From assembly GCF_021602155.1 (NCBI RefSeq), contig NZ_BQHY01000010.1:124001-188000 (forward strand): a stretch of DNA of 64,000 nt. The letters run 5' to 3'. The notes below the pieces were generated by a model. The model saw only the letters and a program-made list of their open reading frames with translations, did no database searches and was not told where the DNA came from. Numbering within the stretch: position 1 is the stretch's first letter; the number at the start of each line of letters is the position of its first letter. The DNA comes from Pseudomonas parakoreensis. GTDB taxonomy: Bacteria; Pseudomonadota; Gammaproteobacteria; Pseudomonadales; Pseudomonadaceae. This document shows, in pieces, positions 45,179 to 54,642 of this stretch. The translations under genes and the position numbers were made by a program.

Positions 45179-48097
45179 ATGTCCCTGATAGTTCTACTGC
45201 TTCTGCCATTCATTGGCAGCTGTCTGGCAGCGGTGCTGCCACACAATGCGCGTAATACCGAATCCCTGTTGGCAGGTCTGGTCGCTCTGATCGGCACCGT
45301 GCAGGTCGCGCTGTTGTACCCGCAAATCGCCCACGGCGGCGTGATCCGTGAAGAATTCATGTGGCTGCCCAGCCTCGGTTTGAACTTCGTCCTGCGTATG
45401 GACGGTTTCGCCTGGCTGTTCTCGCTGCTGGTGCTGGGCATCGGCGCCCTCGTCTCTTTATATGCGCGTTATTACATGTCGCCGGACGACCCGGTGCCAC
45501 GCTTCTTCGCCTTCTTCCTGGCGTTCATGGGCGCCATGCTCGGCCTGGTGATTTCCGGCAACCTGATCCAGATCGTGTTCTTCTGGGAGCTGACCAGCCT
45601 CTTCTCGTTCCTGCTGATCGGCTACTGGCACCACCGCTCCGATGCCCGGCGTGGCGCCTATATGGCGCTGATGGTCACCGGCGCCGGGGGACTATGCCTG
45701 CTGGCGGGGGTCATGATCCTCGGCCATGTCGTCGGCAGCTATGACCTGGACAAGGTCCTGGCCGCCGGCGATCAGATTCGCGCACATGCCCTCTACCCCA
45801 TCCTGCTTCCCCTCATCCTTATCGGCGCCCTCAGCAAAAGCGCTCAGTTCCCTTTCCACTTCTGGCTGCCGCACGCCATGGCGGCGCCCACTCCGGTTTC
45901 GGCTTATCTGCACTCGGCGACCATGGTCAAAGCCGGGGTATTTCTGCTCGCACGCCTGTGGCCGTCGCTGTCCGGCAGTGAAGAATGGTTCTACATCGTC
46001 AGCGGCGCCGGCGCGTGTACGCTGTTGCTCGGCGCGTATTGCGCGATGTTCCAGAACGATCTCAAGGGCCTGCTGGCCTACTCGACCATCAGCCATCTGG
46101 GCCTGATCACCTTGCTGCTGGGCCTGAACAGCCCGCTGGCGGCAGTCGCGGCGGTGTTCCACATCCTCAACCACGCGACCTTCAAGGCCTCGCTGTTCAT
46201 GGCCGCCGGGATCATCGACCACGAGAGCGGCACCCGAGACATCCGCAAGCTCAGCGGCCTGATCAAACTCATTCCGTTCACCGCGACCCTGGCGATGGTT
46301 GCCAGCGCGTCGATGGCCGGCGTACCGCTGCTCAACGGCTTCCTGTCGAAAGAAATGTTCTTCGCCGAAACCGTGTTCATCAACGCCACCGCGTGGGTCG
46401 AAGCGGCGTTGCCGATTGTCGCGACCATCGCCGGTACCTTCAGCGTCGCCTACTCGCTGCGCTTTACCGTCGACGTGTTCTTCGGCCCGACGGCCACCGA
46501 CCTGCCGCACACCCCGCACGAACCACCGCGCTGGATGCGTGCGCCGGTCGAGCTGCTGGTGTTCACCTGCCTGATCGTCGGGATTTTCCCGGCGCAAGTG
46601 GTTGGCCCGCTGCTCGCGGCCGCCGCACTGCCGGTAGTGGGTGGAACGCTGCCCGAGTACAGCCTGGCCATCTGGCACGGTCTGAATGCGCCGATGATCA
46701 TGAGCCTGATCGCCATGTCCGGCGGCATCGTGGTTTATCTGCTGCTGCGCAATCAGCTCAAGCGTGGCCGCTTCAAATACCCGCCGCTGGTAGGTCGCTT
46801 CAACGGCAAGCGGCTGTTCGAGCGCAGTCTGGTGCTGATGATGCGCATGGCCCGCCGGGTAGAACGTCGACTCGGCACCCGCCGCCTGCAGATGCAACTG
46901 TTCCTGATGGTATTGGCGGCAGTGCTCGCCGGCCTGATCCCGATGCTGCACAGCCAGCTGAGCTGGGGCGACCGGCCGAAGATTCCGGGCTCCATCGTGT
47001 TCGTCACCCTGTGGCTGCTGGCGATTGCCTGCGCCCTCGGCGCCGCATGGCAAGCCAAGTATCACCGTCTCGCCGCCCTGACCATGGTCAGCGTCTGCGG
47101 GCTGATGACCTGCGTGACCTTCGTCTGGTTCTCGGCGCCGGATCTGGCCCTGACGCAACTGGCGGTGGAAGTGGTGACCACGGTGCTGATCCTGCTCGGC
47201 CTGCGCTGGTTGCCGCGACGCATCGAAGAAGTCTCGCCACTGCCGTCGAGCCTGCGCAAGGCCCGGGTGCGGCGCCTGCGCGACTTGCTGTTGTCGATTG
47301 CGGTCGGCGCTGGCATGGCGCTGCTGTCCTACGCGATGCTGACGCGGCAGACGCCCAACGACATTTCCTCGTTCTACCTCAGCCGGGCCATGCCCGAGGG
47401 CGGTGGCAGCAACGTGGTCAACGTAATGCTGGTGGACTTCCGTGGCTTCGATACCCTGGGTGAAATCACCGTGCTGGTGGCCGTGGCGTTGACCGTGTTC
47501 GCCCTGCTCCGGCGTTTCCGCCCGCCGAAAGAAAGCCTGCAACTACCGGCCCAGCAACGCCTGCTCGCGCCGGACGTGGTCACCGATCTGGTCAACCCGC
47601 GCAGCGCCAGCGATACCGCGCTCGGCTTCATGATGGTGCCGGCGGTGCTGGTGCGCCTGTTGCTGCCGATTGCGCTGGTGGTGTCGTGCTATCTGTTCAT
47701 GCGCGGCCACAACCAGCCGGGCGGCGGTTTCGTTGCCGGGCTGGTGATGTCGGTGGCGTTCATCCTGCAATACATGGTCGCCGGGACGCAGTGGGTCGAG
47801 GCGCAAATGAGCCTGCGACCGCTGCGCTGGATGGGCACCGGGCTGCTGTTCGCCACCGCCACCGGTCTCGGCGCGATGGCGGTCGGTTATCCGTTCCTGA
47901 CCACCCACACCTGGCATTTCGCCTTGCCGCTGCTGGGCGACATCCATATTGCCAGCGCGCTGTTCTTTGACATCGGCGTGTACGCCGTGGTCGTGGGCTC
48001 GACGCTGCTGATCCTCACCGCTCTCGCCCACCAATCGGTGCGTGGTCACAAAACCGCGTCGCTGCCCAAGTCCGTCGCCAGCAAAGGAGCCGTCTGA
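45179..48097 (+). CDS. mrpA: Na+/H+ antiporter subunit A (MrpA/MnhA, fused A+B)
   Basis: The 972-residue protein has about 20 membrane segments. The NADH-quinone-oxidoreductase-like core includes FWELTSLFSFLLIGYWHHRS and LLPLILIGALSKSAQFPFHF, where the Lys and neighbouring residues serve proton/cation movement. The C-terminal part (~res 800-960, MRGHNQPGGGFVAGLVMSVA) is MrpB-like, so this is the fused A/B type found in Pseudomonas. It opens a six-gene operon in which each later gene overlaps the previous stop. Confidence 0.95.
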   Translation: MSLIVLLLLPFIGSCLAAVLPHNARNTESLLAGLVALIGTVQVALLYPQIAHGGVIREEFMWLPSLGLNFVLRMDGFAWLFSLLVLGIGALVSLYARYYMSPDDPVPRFFAFFLAFMGAMLGLVISGNLIQIVFFWELTSLFSFLLIGYWHHRSDARRGAYMALMVTGAGGLCLLAGVMILGHVVGSYDLDKVLAAGDQIRAHALYPILLPLILIGALSKSAQFPFHFWLPHAMAAPTPVSAYLHSATMVKAGVFLLARLWPSLSGSEEWFYIVSGAGACTLLLGAYCAMFQNDLKGLLAYSTISHLGLITLLLGLNSPLAAVAAVFHILNHATFKASLFMAAGIIDHESGTRDIRKLSGLIKLIPFTATLAMVASASMAGVPLLNGFLSKEMFFAETVFINATAWVEAALPIVATIAGTFSVAYSLRFTVDVFFGPTATDLPHTPHEPPRWMRAPVELLVFTCLIVGIFPAQVVGPLLAAAALPVVGGTLPEYSLAIWHGLNAPMIMSLIAMSGGIVVYLLLRNQLKRGRFKYPPLVGRFNGKRLFERSLVLMMRMARRVERRLGTRRLQMQLFLMVLAAVLAGLIPMLHSQLSWGDRPKIPGSIVFVTLWLLAIACALGAAWQAKYHRLAALTMVSVCGLMTCVTFVWFSAPDLALTQLAVEVVTTVLILLGLRWLPRRIEEVSPLPSSLRKARVRRLRDLLLSIAVGAGMALLSYAMLTRQTPNDISSFYLSRAMPEGGGSNVVNVMLVDFRGFDTLGEITVLVAVALTVFALLRRFRPPKESLQLPAQQRLLAPDVVTDLVNPRSASDTALGFMMVPAVLVRLLLPIALVVSCYLFMRGHNQPGGGFVAGLVMSVAFILQYMVAGTQWVEAQMSLRPLRWMGTGLLFATATGLGAMAVGYPFLTTHTWHFALPLLGDIHIASALFFDIGVYAVVVGSTLLILTALAHQSVRGHKTASLPKSVASKGAV

Positions 48098-48441
48098 TGG
48101 AAGAAGTCATCGCAATCGCCATCGGCGTCCTCGCCGCATCCGGCGTGTGGCTGGTGCTACGGCCACGGACGTTCCAGGTGGTCATGGGCCTGTGCCTGTT
48201 GTCCTACGCGGTCAACCTGTTCATCTTCAGCATGGGCAGCCTGTTCATCGGTAAAGAGCCGGTGATCAAGGACGGCGTGACCCAGGACTTGCTGCATTAC
48301 ACCGATCCGCTGCCGCAGGCGCTGGTGCTGACTGCAATCGTCATCAGCTTTGCCATGACCGCCCTGTTCCTGGTGGTGTTGCTGGCATCGCGGGGCCTGA
48401 CCGGCACTGACCACGTCGACGGCCGGGAGCCCAAGGAATGA
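48097..48441 (+). CDS. mrpC: Na+/H+ antiporter subunit C (MrpC)
   Basis: The 114-residue protein has three membrane segments and a NuoK-like layout. The motif FQVVMGLCLLSYAVNLFIFS and the DPLPQALVLTAIVISFAMTA segment match MrpC. Its ATG overlaps the mrpA stop by 1 bp. Confidence 0.94.
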   Translation: MEEVIAIAIGVLAASGVWLVLRPRTFQVVMGLCLLSYAVNLFIFSMGSLFIGKEPVIKDGVTQDLLHYTDPLPQALVLTAIVISFAMTALFLVVLLASRGLTGTDHVDGREPKE

Positions 48442-50117
48442 TGGCGATGACTCACCTGATCGCCGCACCGATCCTGCTGCCGCTGCTGACCGCCGCCATC
48501 ATGCTGATGCTCGGCGAGAAGCACCGGCCGCTGAAGGCGAAAATCAACCTGTTCTCCAGCCTCGTCGGCCTGTTCATTTCGGTGATGCTGCTGCAATGGA
48601 CGCAAACCACCGGGGTGCCCGGCTCCATCGGCGTGTACCTGCCGGGCAACTGGCAGGCGCCGTTCGGCATCGTGCTGGTGGTCGATCGCCTGTCGGCATT
48701 GATGCTGGTGCTGACCGGGATCATCGGCGTCAGCGCCCTGCTGTTCGCCATGGCGCGCTGGGACGGCGCGGGCTCGAGCTTCCACGCGTTGTTCCAGATT
48801 CAGCTGATGGGCCTGTACGGCGCCTTCCTCACCGCCGACCTGTTCAACCTGTTCGTGTTCTTCGAAGTGCTGCTAGCGGCCTCTTATGGCCTGTTGCTGC
48901 ACGGCTCGGGTCGGGCGCGGGTATCGTCGGGCCTGCATTACATCTCGATCAACCTCCTGGCCTCGTCGCTGTTCCTGATTGGCGCGGCGCTGATCTACGG
49001 CGTCACCGGCACCCTAAACATGGCCGATCTGGCGCTGAAGATCCCGCTGGTGCCGGAAGCCGACCGTGGCTTGCTGCACGCCGGCGCGGGGATTCTTGCA
49101 GTTGCATTCCTGGCCAAGGCCGGCATGTGGCCACTGAACTTCTGGCTGGTGCCGGCCTACTCCTCGGCCAGCGCACCGGTCGCGGCGATGTTCGCGATCA
49201 TGACCAAGGTCGGCGTCTACACCCTGCTGCGCCTGTGGACGCTGCTGTTCTCCGGCCAGGCCGGGGCATCGGCGTTCTTCGGTGGCGACTGGCTGATCTA
49301 CGGCGGCATGGCGACCATCGCCTGCGCCGCGCTGGCGATTCTGGCTGCGCAACGCCTGGAGCGCATGGCCAGCCTGAGCATTTTGGTGTCGGCGGGGATT
49401 CTGCTGTCGGCGGTGGGTTTCGCCCAGCCGAACCTGATCGGCGCGGCGCTGTTCTATCTGGTCAGCTCGACCCTGGCCCTGAGTGCGCTGTTCCTGCTGG
49501 CGGAGTTGATCGAGCGTTCGCGTTCGGCCAACGAAATCCCGCTGGAGGATGAAAGCGAACTGCTGCCGCGTCCGCAGGAATCCCTGCAACCGCCCAAGGG
49601 CATCAACCTCGATGACGAGCAGAAAGCCGTGGTCGGCCAGGTCATTCCGTGGACCATGGCGTTTCTCGGCCTGAGCTTCATTGCCTGCGCCCTGCTGATC
49701 ATCGGCATGCCGCCGCTGTCCGGGTTCATCGGCAAACTCAGTCTGATCGGTGCGCTGCTCAATCCACTGGGGCTGGGCGATGAAGCGCCGATTTCCAACG
49801 CGTCCTGGGCGTTGCTGGCGCTGCTGATCCTCTCCGGGCTGGCCTCTCTGATGGCGTTCGCGCGCATGGGTGTCCAGCGCTTCTGGACGCCGGAAGAGCG
49901 CCCTTCACCGCTGCTGCGCAAACTCGAATGTGCGCCGGTTTTCCTGTTGCTGGGGCTGAGCATCGCCCTGACCTTCAAGGCCGAACCGCTGCTGCGCTAT
50001 ACCCAGGCCACCGCCGACGCGCTGAACAACCCGCAGCAATACGTGATGGCCGTGCTCGGCACCCGCGCCGTACCAAGTCCGGAAGCCAAAGCCGCGATGC
50101 TGGAGGTGCAGCCATGA
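48438..50117 (+). CDS. mrpD: Na+/H+ antiporter subunit D (MrpD)
   Basis: The 559-residue protein is NuoN/M-like with about 14 membrane segments. FFEVLLAASYGLLLHGSGRA and AFLAKAGMWPLNFWLVPAYS carry the conserved Glu and Lys of the ion path. A hydrophilic insert of about 45 residues (near res 355-400) separates late membrane segments. Its ATG overlaps mrpC by 4 bp (a second Met three bases later is possible). Confidence 0.94.
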   Translation: MMAMTHLIAAPILLPLLTAAIMLMLGEKHRPLKAKINLFSSLVGLFISVMLLQWTQTTGVPGSIGVYLPGNWQAPFGIVLVVDRLSALMLVLTGIIGVSALLFAMARWDGAGSSFHALFQIQLMGLYGAFLTADLFNLFVFFEVLLAASYGLLLHGSGRARVSSGLHYISINLLASSLFLIGAALIYGVTGTLNMADLALKIPLVPEADRGLLHAGAGILAVAFLAKAGMWPLNFWLVPAYSSASAPVAAMFAIMTKVGVYTLLRLWTLLFSGQAGASAFFGGDWLIYGGMATIACAALAILAAQRLERMASLSILVSAGILLSAVGFAQPNLIGAALFYLVSSTLALSALFLLAELIERSRSANEIPLEDESELLPRPQESLQPPKGINLDDEQKAVVGQVIPWTMAFLGLSFIACALLIIGMPPLSGFIGKLSLIGALLNPLGLGDEAPISNASWALLALLILSGLASLMAFARMGVQRFWTPEERPSPLLRKLECAPVFLLLGLSIALTFKAEPLLRYTQATADALNNPQQYVMAVLGTRAVPSPEAKAAMLEVQP

Positions 50118-50602
50118 AGCGCGTGTTCCCGGCTCCGCTGCTGTCACTGGCTTTATGGGTTTTGTGGCTGACACTCAACCTCTCCGTCAGCCCGGGCAAC
50201 CTGCTGCTCGGCGCGATACTCGGGTTCGCCGCACCATTGATGATGCGCAAGCTGCGCCCGAAACAGGTGCGCATTCGCCGCCCGCTGACAATTTTGCGCC
50301 TGTTCGTGATGGTCGGTCGTGACGTGATCCTCTCCAACCTGATCGTCGCCTGGGGCGTGCTCAACGCGGGTCGCCGACCGCCACGCTCGCGCTTCGTCAA
50401 AGTGCCGCTGGACCTGCGCGACGCCAACGGTCTGGCCGCGCTGGCGATGATCTGCACCGTGGTGCCGGGCACCGTGTGGTCGGAGCTGGCGCTGGATCGC
50501 AGCATTCTGCTGCTGCACGTCTGGGATCTGGATGACGAGGCGCACTTCATCCACCACTTCAAGACTGCCTACGAGCAGCCGTTGATGGAGATTTTCGAAT
50601 GA
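50114..50602 (+). CDS. mrpE: Na+/H+ antiporter subunit E (MrpE)
   Basis: ATG 50114 overlaps the mrpD stop and gives 162 residues. Two or three membrane segments are followed by the conserved MrpE domain: LAALAMICTVVPGTVWSELA, and a C-terminal HVWDLDDEAHFIHHFKTAYE. Confidence 0.94.
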   Translation: MKRVFPAPLLSLALWVLWLTLNLSVSPGNLLLGAILGFAAPLMMRKLRPKQVRIRRPLTILRLFVMVGRDVILSNLIVAWGVLNAGRRPPRSRFVKVPLDLRDANGLAALAMICTVVPGTVWSELALDRSILLLHVWDLDDEAHFIHHFKTAYEQPLMEIFE

Positions 50603-50877
50603 GCCCGTTGCTGTCGAACGCGATTCTGCTGACGCTGTTCCTGTTCTCGCTGGCGATGGTCCTGACCCTGATCCGCCTGTTCAAGGGGCCGTCGGCGCAG
50701 GATCGAGTCCTGGCACTGGATTATCTGTACATCGTCGCCATGCTGATGATGCTGACGCTGGGCATTCGTTATTCCAGTGACACTTACTTCGAGGCAGCGC
50801 TGCTGATCGCGCTGTTCGGCTTCGTCGGTTCATTTGCCCTGGCGAAATTCCTGCTGCGTGGCGAGGTGATCGAATGA
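50599..50877 (+). CDS. mrpF: Na+/H+ antiporter subunit F (MrpF)
   Basis: The 92-residue protein has three membrane segments. RLFKGPSAQDRVLALDYLYI carries the conserved GPS-DR motif of MrpF. It overlaps mrpE by 4 bp. Confidence 0.94.
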   Translation: MSPLLSNAILLTLFLFSLAMVLTLIRLFKGPSAQDRVLALDYLYIVAMLMMLTLGIRYSSDTYFEAALLIALFGFVGSFALAKFLLRGEVIE

Positions 50878-51236
50878 CTGCGCAATTGTCGTTGTGGGTC
50901 GAGATTCCGGTGGCGATTCTACTGGTGCTCAGCGGGGTGTTTGCGCTGCTTGGCGCAGCCGGCTTGCTGCGCATGAAGGATTACTTCCAGCGCATGCATC
51001 CACCGGCGCTGGCCTCGACGTTGGGCGCGTGGTGCGTGGCGCTGGCGTCTATCATCTGCTTTTCGGCACTCAAGTCCGGGCCGGTGATGCATGCCTGGCT
51101 GATTCCGATCCTGCTGGCGATTACGGTGCCGGTGACCACGTTGCTGCTGGCGCGGGCGGCGTTGTTCCGCAAGCGCATGGCCGGGGATGATGTGCCGGCT
51201 GAGGTGAGCAGTCGCAGGACCGAGAGTGGTAGTTAA
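50874..51236 (+). CDS. mrpG: Na+/H+ antiporter subunit G (MrpG)
   Basis: The 120-residue protein has three membrane segments with the MrpG pattern LGAAGLLRMKDYFQRMHPPA. It overlaps mrpF by 4 bp and is the last gene of the operon; a REP-like inverted repeat follows at 51256. Confidence 0.94.
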   Translation: MTAQLSLWVEIPVAILLVLSGVFALLGAAGLLRMKDYFQRMHPPALASTLGAWCVALASIICFSALKSGPVMHAWLIPILLAITVPVTTLLLARAALFRKRMAGDDVPAEVSSRRTESGS

Positions 51237-51255
51237 TTCGGCGGTGTCTGGGGCA

Positions 51256-51359
51256 GGCCTCTTCGCGGGCAAGCCCGCTCCCACAGTGATTGTGGGTGTT
51301 CACAAGTAATGGATTCCATCCAAAACCCTGTGGGAGCGGGCTTGCCCGCGAAGAGGCCG
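51256..51359. repeat. Inverted pair of REP-like elements (GGGAGCGGGCTTGCCCGCGAAG type)
   Basis: cttcgcgggcaagcccgctc (51261-51280) is matched by its exact complement at 51334-51355. It lies just after the mrp operon and may serve as its 3' boundary. It belongs to the GCTCCCACAG group. Confidence 0.88.
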
Positions 51360-51382
51360 GTACTGCCAACACATGAGCCGAG

Positions 51383-51823
51383 TCAGACCCAAGCCACCGC
51401 CAACAATCCCGCCCCCAGCAACAGACACAGCGGTGAATACACCCAGGTATCCAGCCGCGCAAATCGCGACCCCTTCACTTCCTTGAAAAAACCCACCAGA
51501 TGCGAATCGCCGATCGCCCGGGCAAACATCAGTAACGCAATCGCACTGATCACCCACTGCAGCGCCTTGTGATGCACCGGCGGCATGCCCCAGCCGACCC
51601 GCATGCACACTAGCGCGGCGATCACCAATAAGGCTGCCGCCACCAACAGGGTGATCCAGCCAGACGGTTTGAATGCCGGTCGCACCGTCGCCACCAGTCC
51701 TTGCACCGGCACTTGCGGTACCGCCGCCACCGCCGCCCATTGCCCACCCAGCGCCCAGTACACGTGTACCAGGGCGATTGCCGCAAATATCGTCACCAGC
51801 CATTGAGCCAACACAAAGGTCAT
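51383..51823 (-). CDS. DUF3995 family membrane protein
   Basis: ATG 51823 gives 146 residues with four membrane segments. The N-terminal AIALVHVYWALGGQWAAVAA, where H and W are conserved, and FKPSGWITLLVAAALLVIA match DUF3995. Function unknown. It is divergent from the DUF2946/TonB receptor pair. Confidence 0.85.
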   Translation of the reverse strand: MTFVLAQWLVTIFAAIALVHVYWALGGQWAAVAAVPQVPVQGLVATVRPAFKPSGWITLLVAAALLVIAALVCMRVGWGMPPVHHKALQWVISAIALLMFARAIGDSHLVGFFKEVKGSRFARLDTWVYSPLCLLLGAGLLAVAWV

Positions 51824-51917
51824 GGTCGAGAATCCTTTCTGGGGATTTGAACAAAACATCCTAGTCGGCATTTTTTGAAGTGCACGACCGATCGGCGGTA
51901 CGGTAAAGTGCCGCCCC

Positions 51918-52307
51918 ATGAAATTCACCCGTTCCGATCGCTCACTGCTGGCCTGGATGCTCTATTGCTGCGTCCTGTTCAACGTGTTCGCCTGCAGCAT
52001 CGGTCACGGGCAAATGGTCGGGATGCAGCTCAACGGCATCGGCGGGCAATTCTGTACGGTCGACCCGGCCACCCAAGCGCCGCTGAGCAGCAATCCCAGC
52101 GAAGAACCATTGCCGACCCTGTCCAAGGCGTTCGGCTGTCCGCTGTGCTCGGTCGGCGGCGGCATGGGCCCGGCATTCAACTCCAGCCTGACCCTCGCGG
52201 TGCTGCCCGAGCTCCACAGCCCGCCGCTGGCGCCCATCGTCAGCGCCGACCTCCCTGCCCGCTTCACCTGGCCCTCGGCCAACCCTCGCGCCCCGCCGCT
52301 CGCCTGA
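51918..52307 (+). CDS. DUF2946 family protein (putative metal-related, secreted or membrane)
   Basis: The 129-residue protein has a hydrophobic N-terminal segment (res ~10-28) that may be a signal or anchor. CSIGHGQMVGMQ and FGCPLCSVGGG (a CxxC pair) are the DUF2946 landmarks and could bind a metal such as copper. DUF2946 genes are frequently next to TonB-dependent receptors, as here (93 bp before one). A role in metal uptake is inference. Confidence 0.8.
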   Translation: MKFTRSDRSLLAWMLYCCVLFNVFACSIGHGQMVGMQLNGIGGQFCTVDPATQAPLSSNPSEEPLPTLSKAFGCPLCSVGGGMGPAFNSSLTLAVLPELHSPPLAPIVSADLPARFTWPSANPRAPPLA

Positions 52308-52399
52308 GTGTCTTTGCCTTTTTGATTTGTCAGCCCACTGCGCCAACGCGCGGCGTTCGCCTGTGCGCTGATTCCCAGACAAGCATTCAGGATTCATCG

Positions 52400-54532
52400 A
52401 TGAAACACATTCCTCTGCTGGCCAGCCTGTGCGGCTGCCTGTCCCTTAACGCCTGGGCGCAATCCACTGTGGATCTGGCGCCGATCACCATCGACGGCGA
52501 ATCCACCAGCGAACCGGGCCTGAGCCTCGATCAATCCAGCGGCATGGCTTCGCGTCTCGGCTTGAGCGTGCGCGACACACCTGCGTCAGTGGCCGTCGCC
52601 AACCGCAACGACATCGAACGGCACGGCGCGCAGAACTTCCAGGACGCCGCCAACACCCTGCCCGGGGTCAATGCCAGTGCGCCGCCTGGCTTTGGCGGAT
52701 TCGTCTCCTACCGTGGTTTCACCAGCAGCCAGATCACCCAGATGTTCAATGGCATCAACGTCTCCGGCGGTCTCGCCCGACCGGTGGATTCATGGATCTA
52801 TGACCGAGTCGAACTGGTGGGCGGTCCTTCATCGCTGATCAACGGCGCAGGCTCGGTCGGCGGCTCGCTGAACTACGTGACCAAACTGGCGACCCGCGAA
52901 GAACAAGCGGTCGAAGGCCGCGTCAGCTACGGCAGCTACGACACCACCGAAACCGCGTTCGGCCTCAACCATGCGCTGACTGAACCGAGCGCCGACGTGC
53001 AGCACTATGCGCGCCTCGATGTCAGCCACAACACCAGCAACGGCTACATTGATCGCCAGGAACGCGATGCCTGGAGCGTGGCGTTCTCGTTGCTCAGCGA
53101 CCTTACGCCGGACCTGTCGCACACCCTGGCCCTGGAATATCAGGACGAACACGAAGACAGCCCGTACTGGGGCACGCCGGTGCTCAACCCCAACGCCGGC
53201 GAGTTGAAGATCGACAAACACAACCGCTTCAACAACTACAACGTCGAGGACGGGCGCTACGAACAGCGCACGATCTGGGTGCGCTCGATTATCGACTACC
53301 GGGTCAACGACAGCACCACCCTGCGCAACACGCTGTATCACCTCGACAGCCAGCGCGACTACCGCAACCTCGAAACCTATCAGTACAACGCCGACAACAG
53401 CGCGGTAAACCGTTCCACTGCCTATCAGGTGCGGCATCAGGGTGAGCAGAACGGCAACCAATTCGAACTGCGCCACGACAACAGGTTTTTCGGTCTCGAC
53501 ACGACGTGGTCCGGTGGTTTCGAGTACAAGGTCAACCAGACCACCAACTCGCCGCTGAATATCAAAGGCGCGAGCACCGTCGATCCGAACAACTACCGCC
53601 CGGGGCATTTCTACGATATTCCCGGCACCAACCCGGCGCTGATCAGCGACAAGACCAACGAAGTCACGACCAAAGCGCTATTCGCGGAAAACCGTCTGGC
53701 CCTGACCGACAAACTGGCGCTGCTCACCGGCCTGCGCTACGACGACATCGACCTCGACGTGACCAACCATCGCACGGTGACGGCCACCAATCCCAAGCAC
53801 CTCAAACGCAGCTGGGAGCCGGTCACCGGGCGCGTTGGCCTGACCTATCAGTTCATCCCGTCGGCCAACGTCTACGTGCAATACAGCACCGCCGCCGAAC
53901 AACCGAACGGCACGCAGGACTTCGATGTTTCAACCGGTAAACAGTGGGAAATCGGCAGCAAGTTCGACTACCTCAATGGCCGTGGCTCGGCGACGGTTGC
54001 CGCGTACACCATCGAACGCAAAGACTTCGCTGTAACTGATCCGCTGGACCCAACCAGCAGCATCCCGGTCGGTCAGCAAACCTCGAAAGGCATCGAGATC
54101 GCCAGTTCCCTGCGGATTACCGACAAGCTGTTGGCCGAAGGCAACTTCGCCTGGGTCGATGCGCAGTACGATGACTTCACCGAAAAGAACGCCTCCGGCG
54201 TGGTGGTGTCGCGCAAGGGCAACACACCGACCAACGTCCCGGATCGGGTCGGCAATCTGTGGCTGACTTATGATTTTTCGCCGCAATGGCAAGGAGGGGT
54301 CGATGCGCGGTATGTGGCGTCGGTGTATGCGGACACGGCGAACACCATGACCGTGCCGTCGTACACACTGTTCGGCAGCTTCCTCAGCTATAAGGTCGAC
54401 TCGCACACCACCGTTACCGGCCGGGTGCGTAACCTGACCAATGAGGTGTATGCCGAGTTTGCGCATGTGTCGCCGGCTTACTATCTGGGTACGCCGCGCA
54501 CCTTTGAATTGGCGGTGCAAACCAGGTTCTGA
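52400..54532 (+). CDS. TonB-dependent outer membrane receptor
   Basis: ATG 52400 gives 710 residues with a signal peptide ending near NAWA-QS. A TonB-box-like segment (DLAPITIDGE) is followed by a plug domain (~res 60-165, NFQDAANTLPGVNASAPPG, then VELVGGPSSLINGAGSVGGS). The remainder is a 22-strand barrel with the closing aromatic residue (Phe) at the C-terminus. It resembles siderophore/metal receptors, but the ligand cannot be read from sequence. The open frame extends far upstream without a stop, through the DUF2946 gene, but that part is not coding in this frame. It probably forms a unit with the DUF2946 gene. Confidence 0.93.
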   Translation: MKHIPLLASLCGCLSLNAWAQSTVDLAPITIDGESTSEPGLSLDQSSGMASRLGLSVRDTPASVAVANRNDIERHGAQNFQDAANTLPGVNASAPPGFGGFVSYRGFTSSQITQMFNGINVSGGLARPVDSWIYDRVELVGGPSSLINGAGSVGGSLNYVTKLATREEQAVEGRVSYGSYDTTETAFGLNHALTEPSADVQHYARLDVSHNTSNGYIDRQERDAWSVAFSLLSDLTPDLSHTLALEYQDEHEDSPYWGTPVLNPNAGELKIDKHNRFNNYNVEDGRYEQRTIWVRSIIDYRVNDSTTLRNTLYHLDSQRDYRNLETYQYNADNSAVNRSTAYQVRHQGEQNGNQFELRHDNRFFGLDTTWSGGFEYKVNQTTNSPLNIKGASTVDPNNYRPGHFYDIPGTNPALISDKTNEVTTKALFAENRLALTDKLALLTGLRYDDIDLDVTNHRTVTATNPKHLKRSWEPVTGRVGLTYQFIPSANVYVQYSTAAEQPNGTQDFDVSTGKQWEIGSKFDYLNGRGSATVAAYTIERKDFAVTDPLDPTSSIPVGQQTSKGIEIASSLRITDKLLAEGNFAWVDAQYDDFTEKNASGVVVSRKGNTPTNVPDRVGNLWLTYDFSPQWQGGVDARYVASVYADTANTMTVPSYTLFGSFLSYKVDSHTTVTGRVRNLTNEVYAEFAHVSPAYYLGTPRTFELAVQTRF

Positions 54533-54545
54533 ACTTAACCGGATC

Positions 54546-54636
54546 CCTTGTAGGAGCTGCCCAAGGCTGCGATCTTTTGACTTTGATTTTTTAAGATCAA
54601 GATCAAAAGATCGCAGCCTGCGGCAGCTCCTACAGA
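54546..54636. repeat. REP-like inverted repeat (GTAGGAGCT/GATCGCAGC type)
   Basis: cttgtaggagctgccc... and ...gcggcagctcctacag are complementary with one mismatch at the inner GCCCAAGG / GCCTGCGG segment, enclosing an AT-rich loop. It separates the TonB receptor from the convergent betaine-type binding protein. Confidence 0.88.
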
Positions 54637-54642
54637 GAGCGA

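Noticed and set aside
45692-47542. Minus-strand open frame of 616 codons
   Set aside because: Antisense to mrpA; low-complexity Gln/Arg/His-rich product without domains.
51875-52399. N-terminal extension of the TonB receptor frame by 175 codons
   Set aside because: A clean signal peptide starts at 52400, and the DUF2946 gene uses another frame over this stretch.
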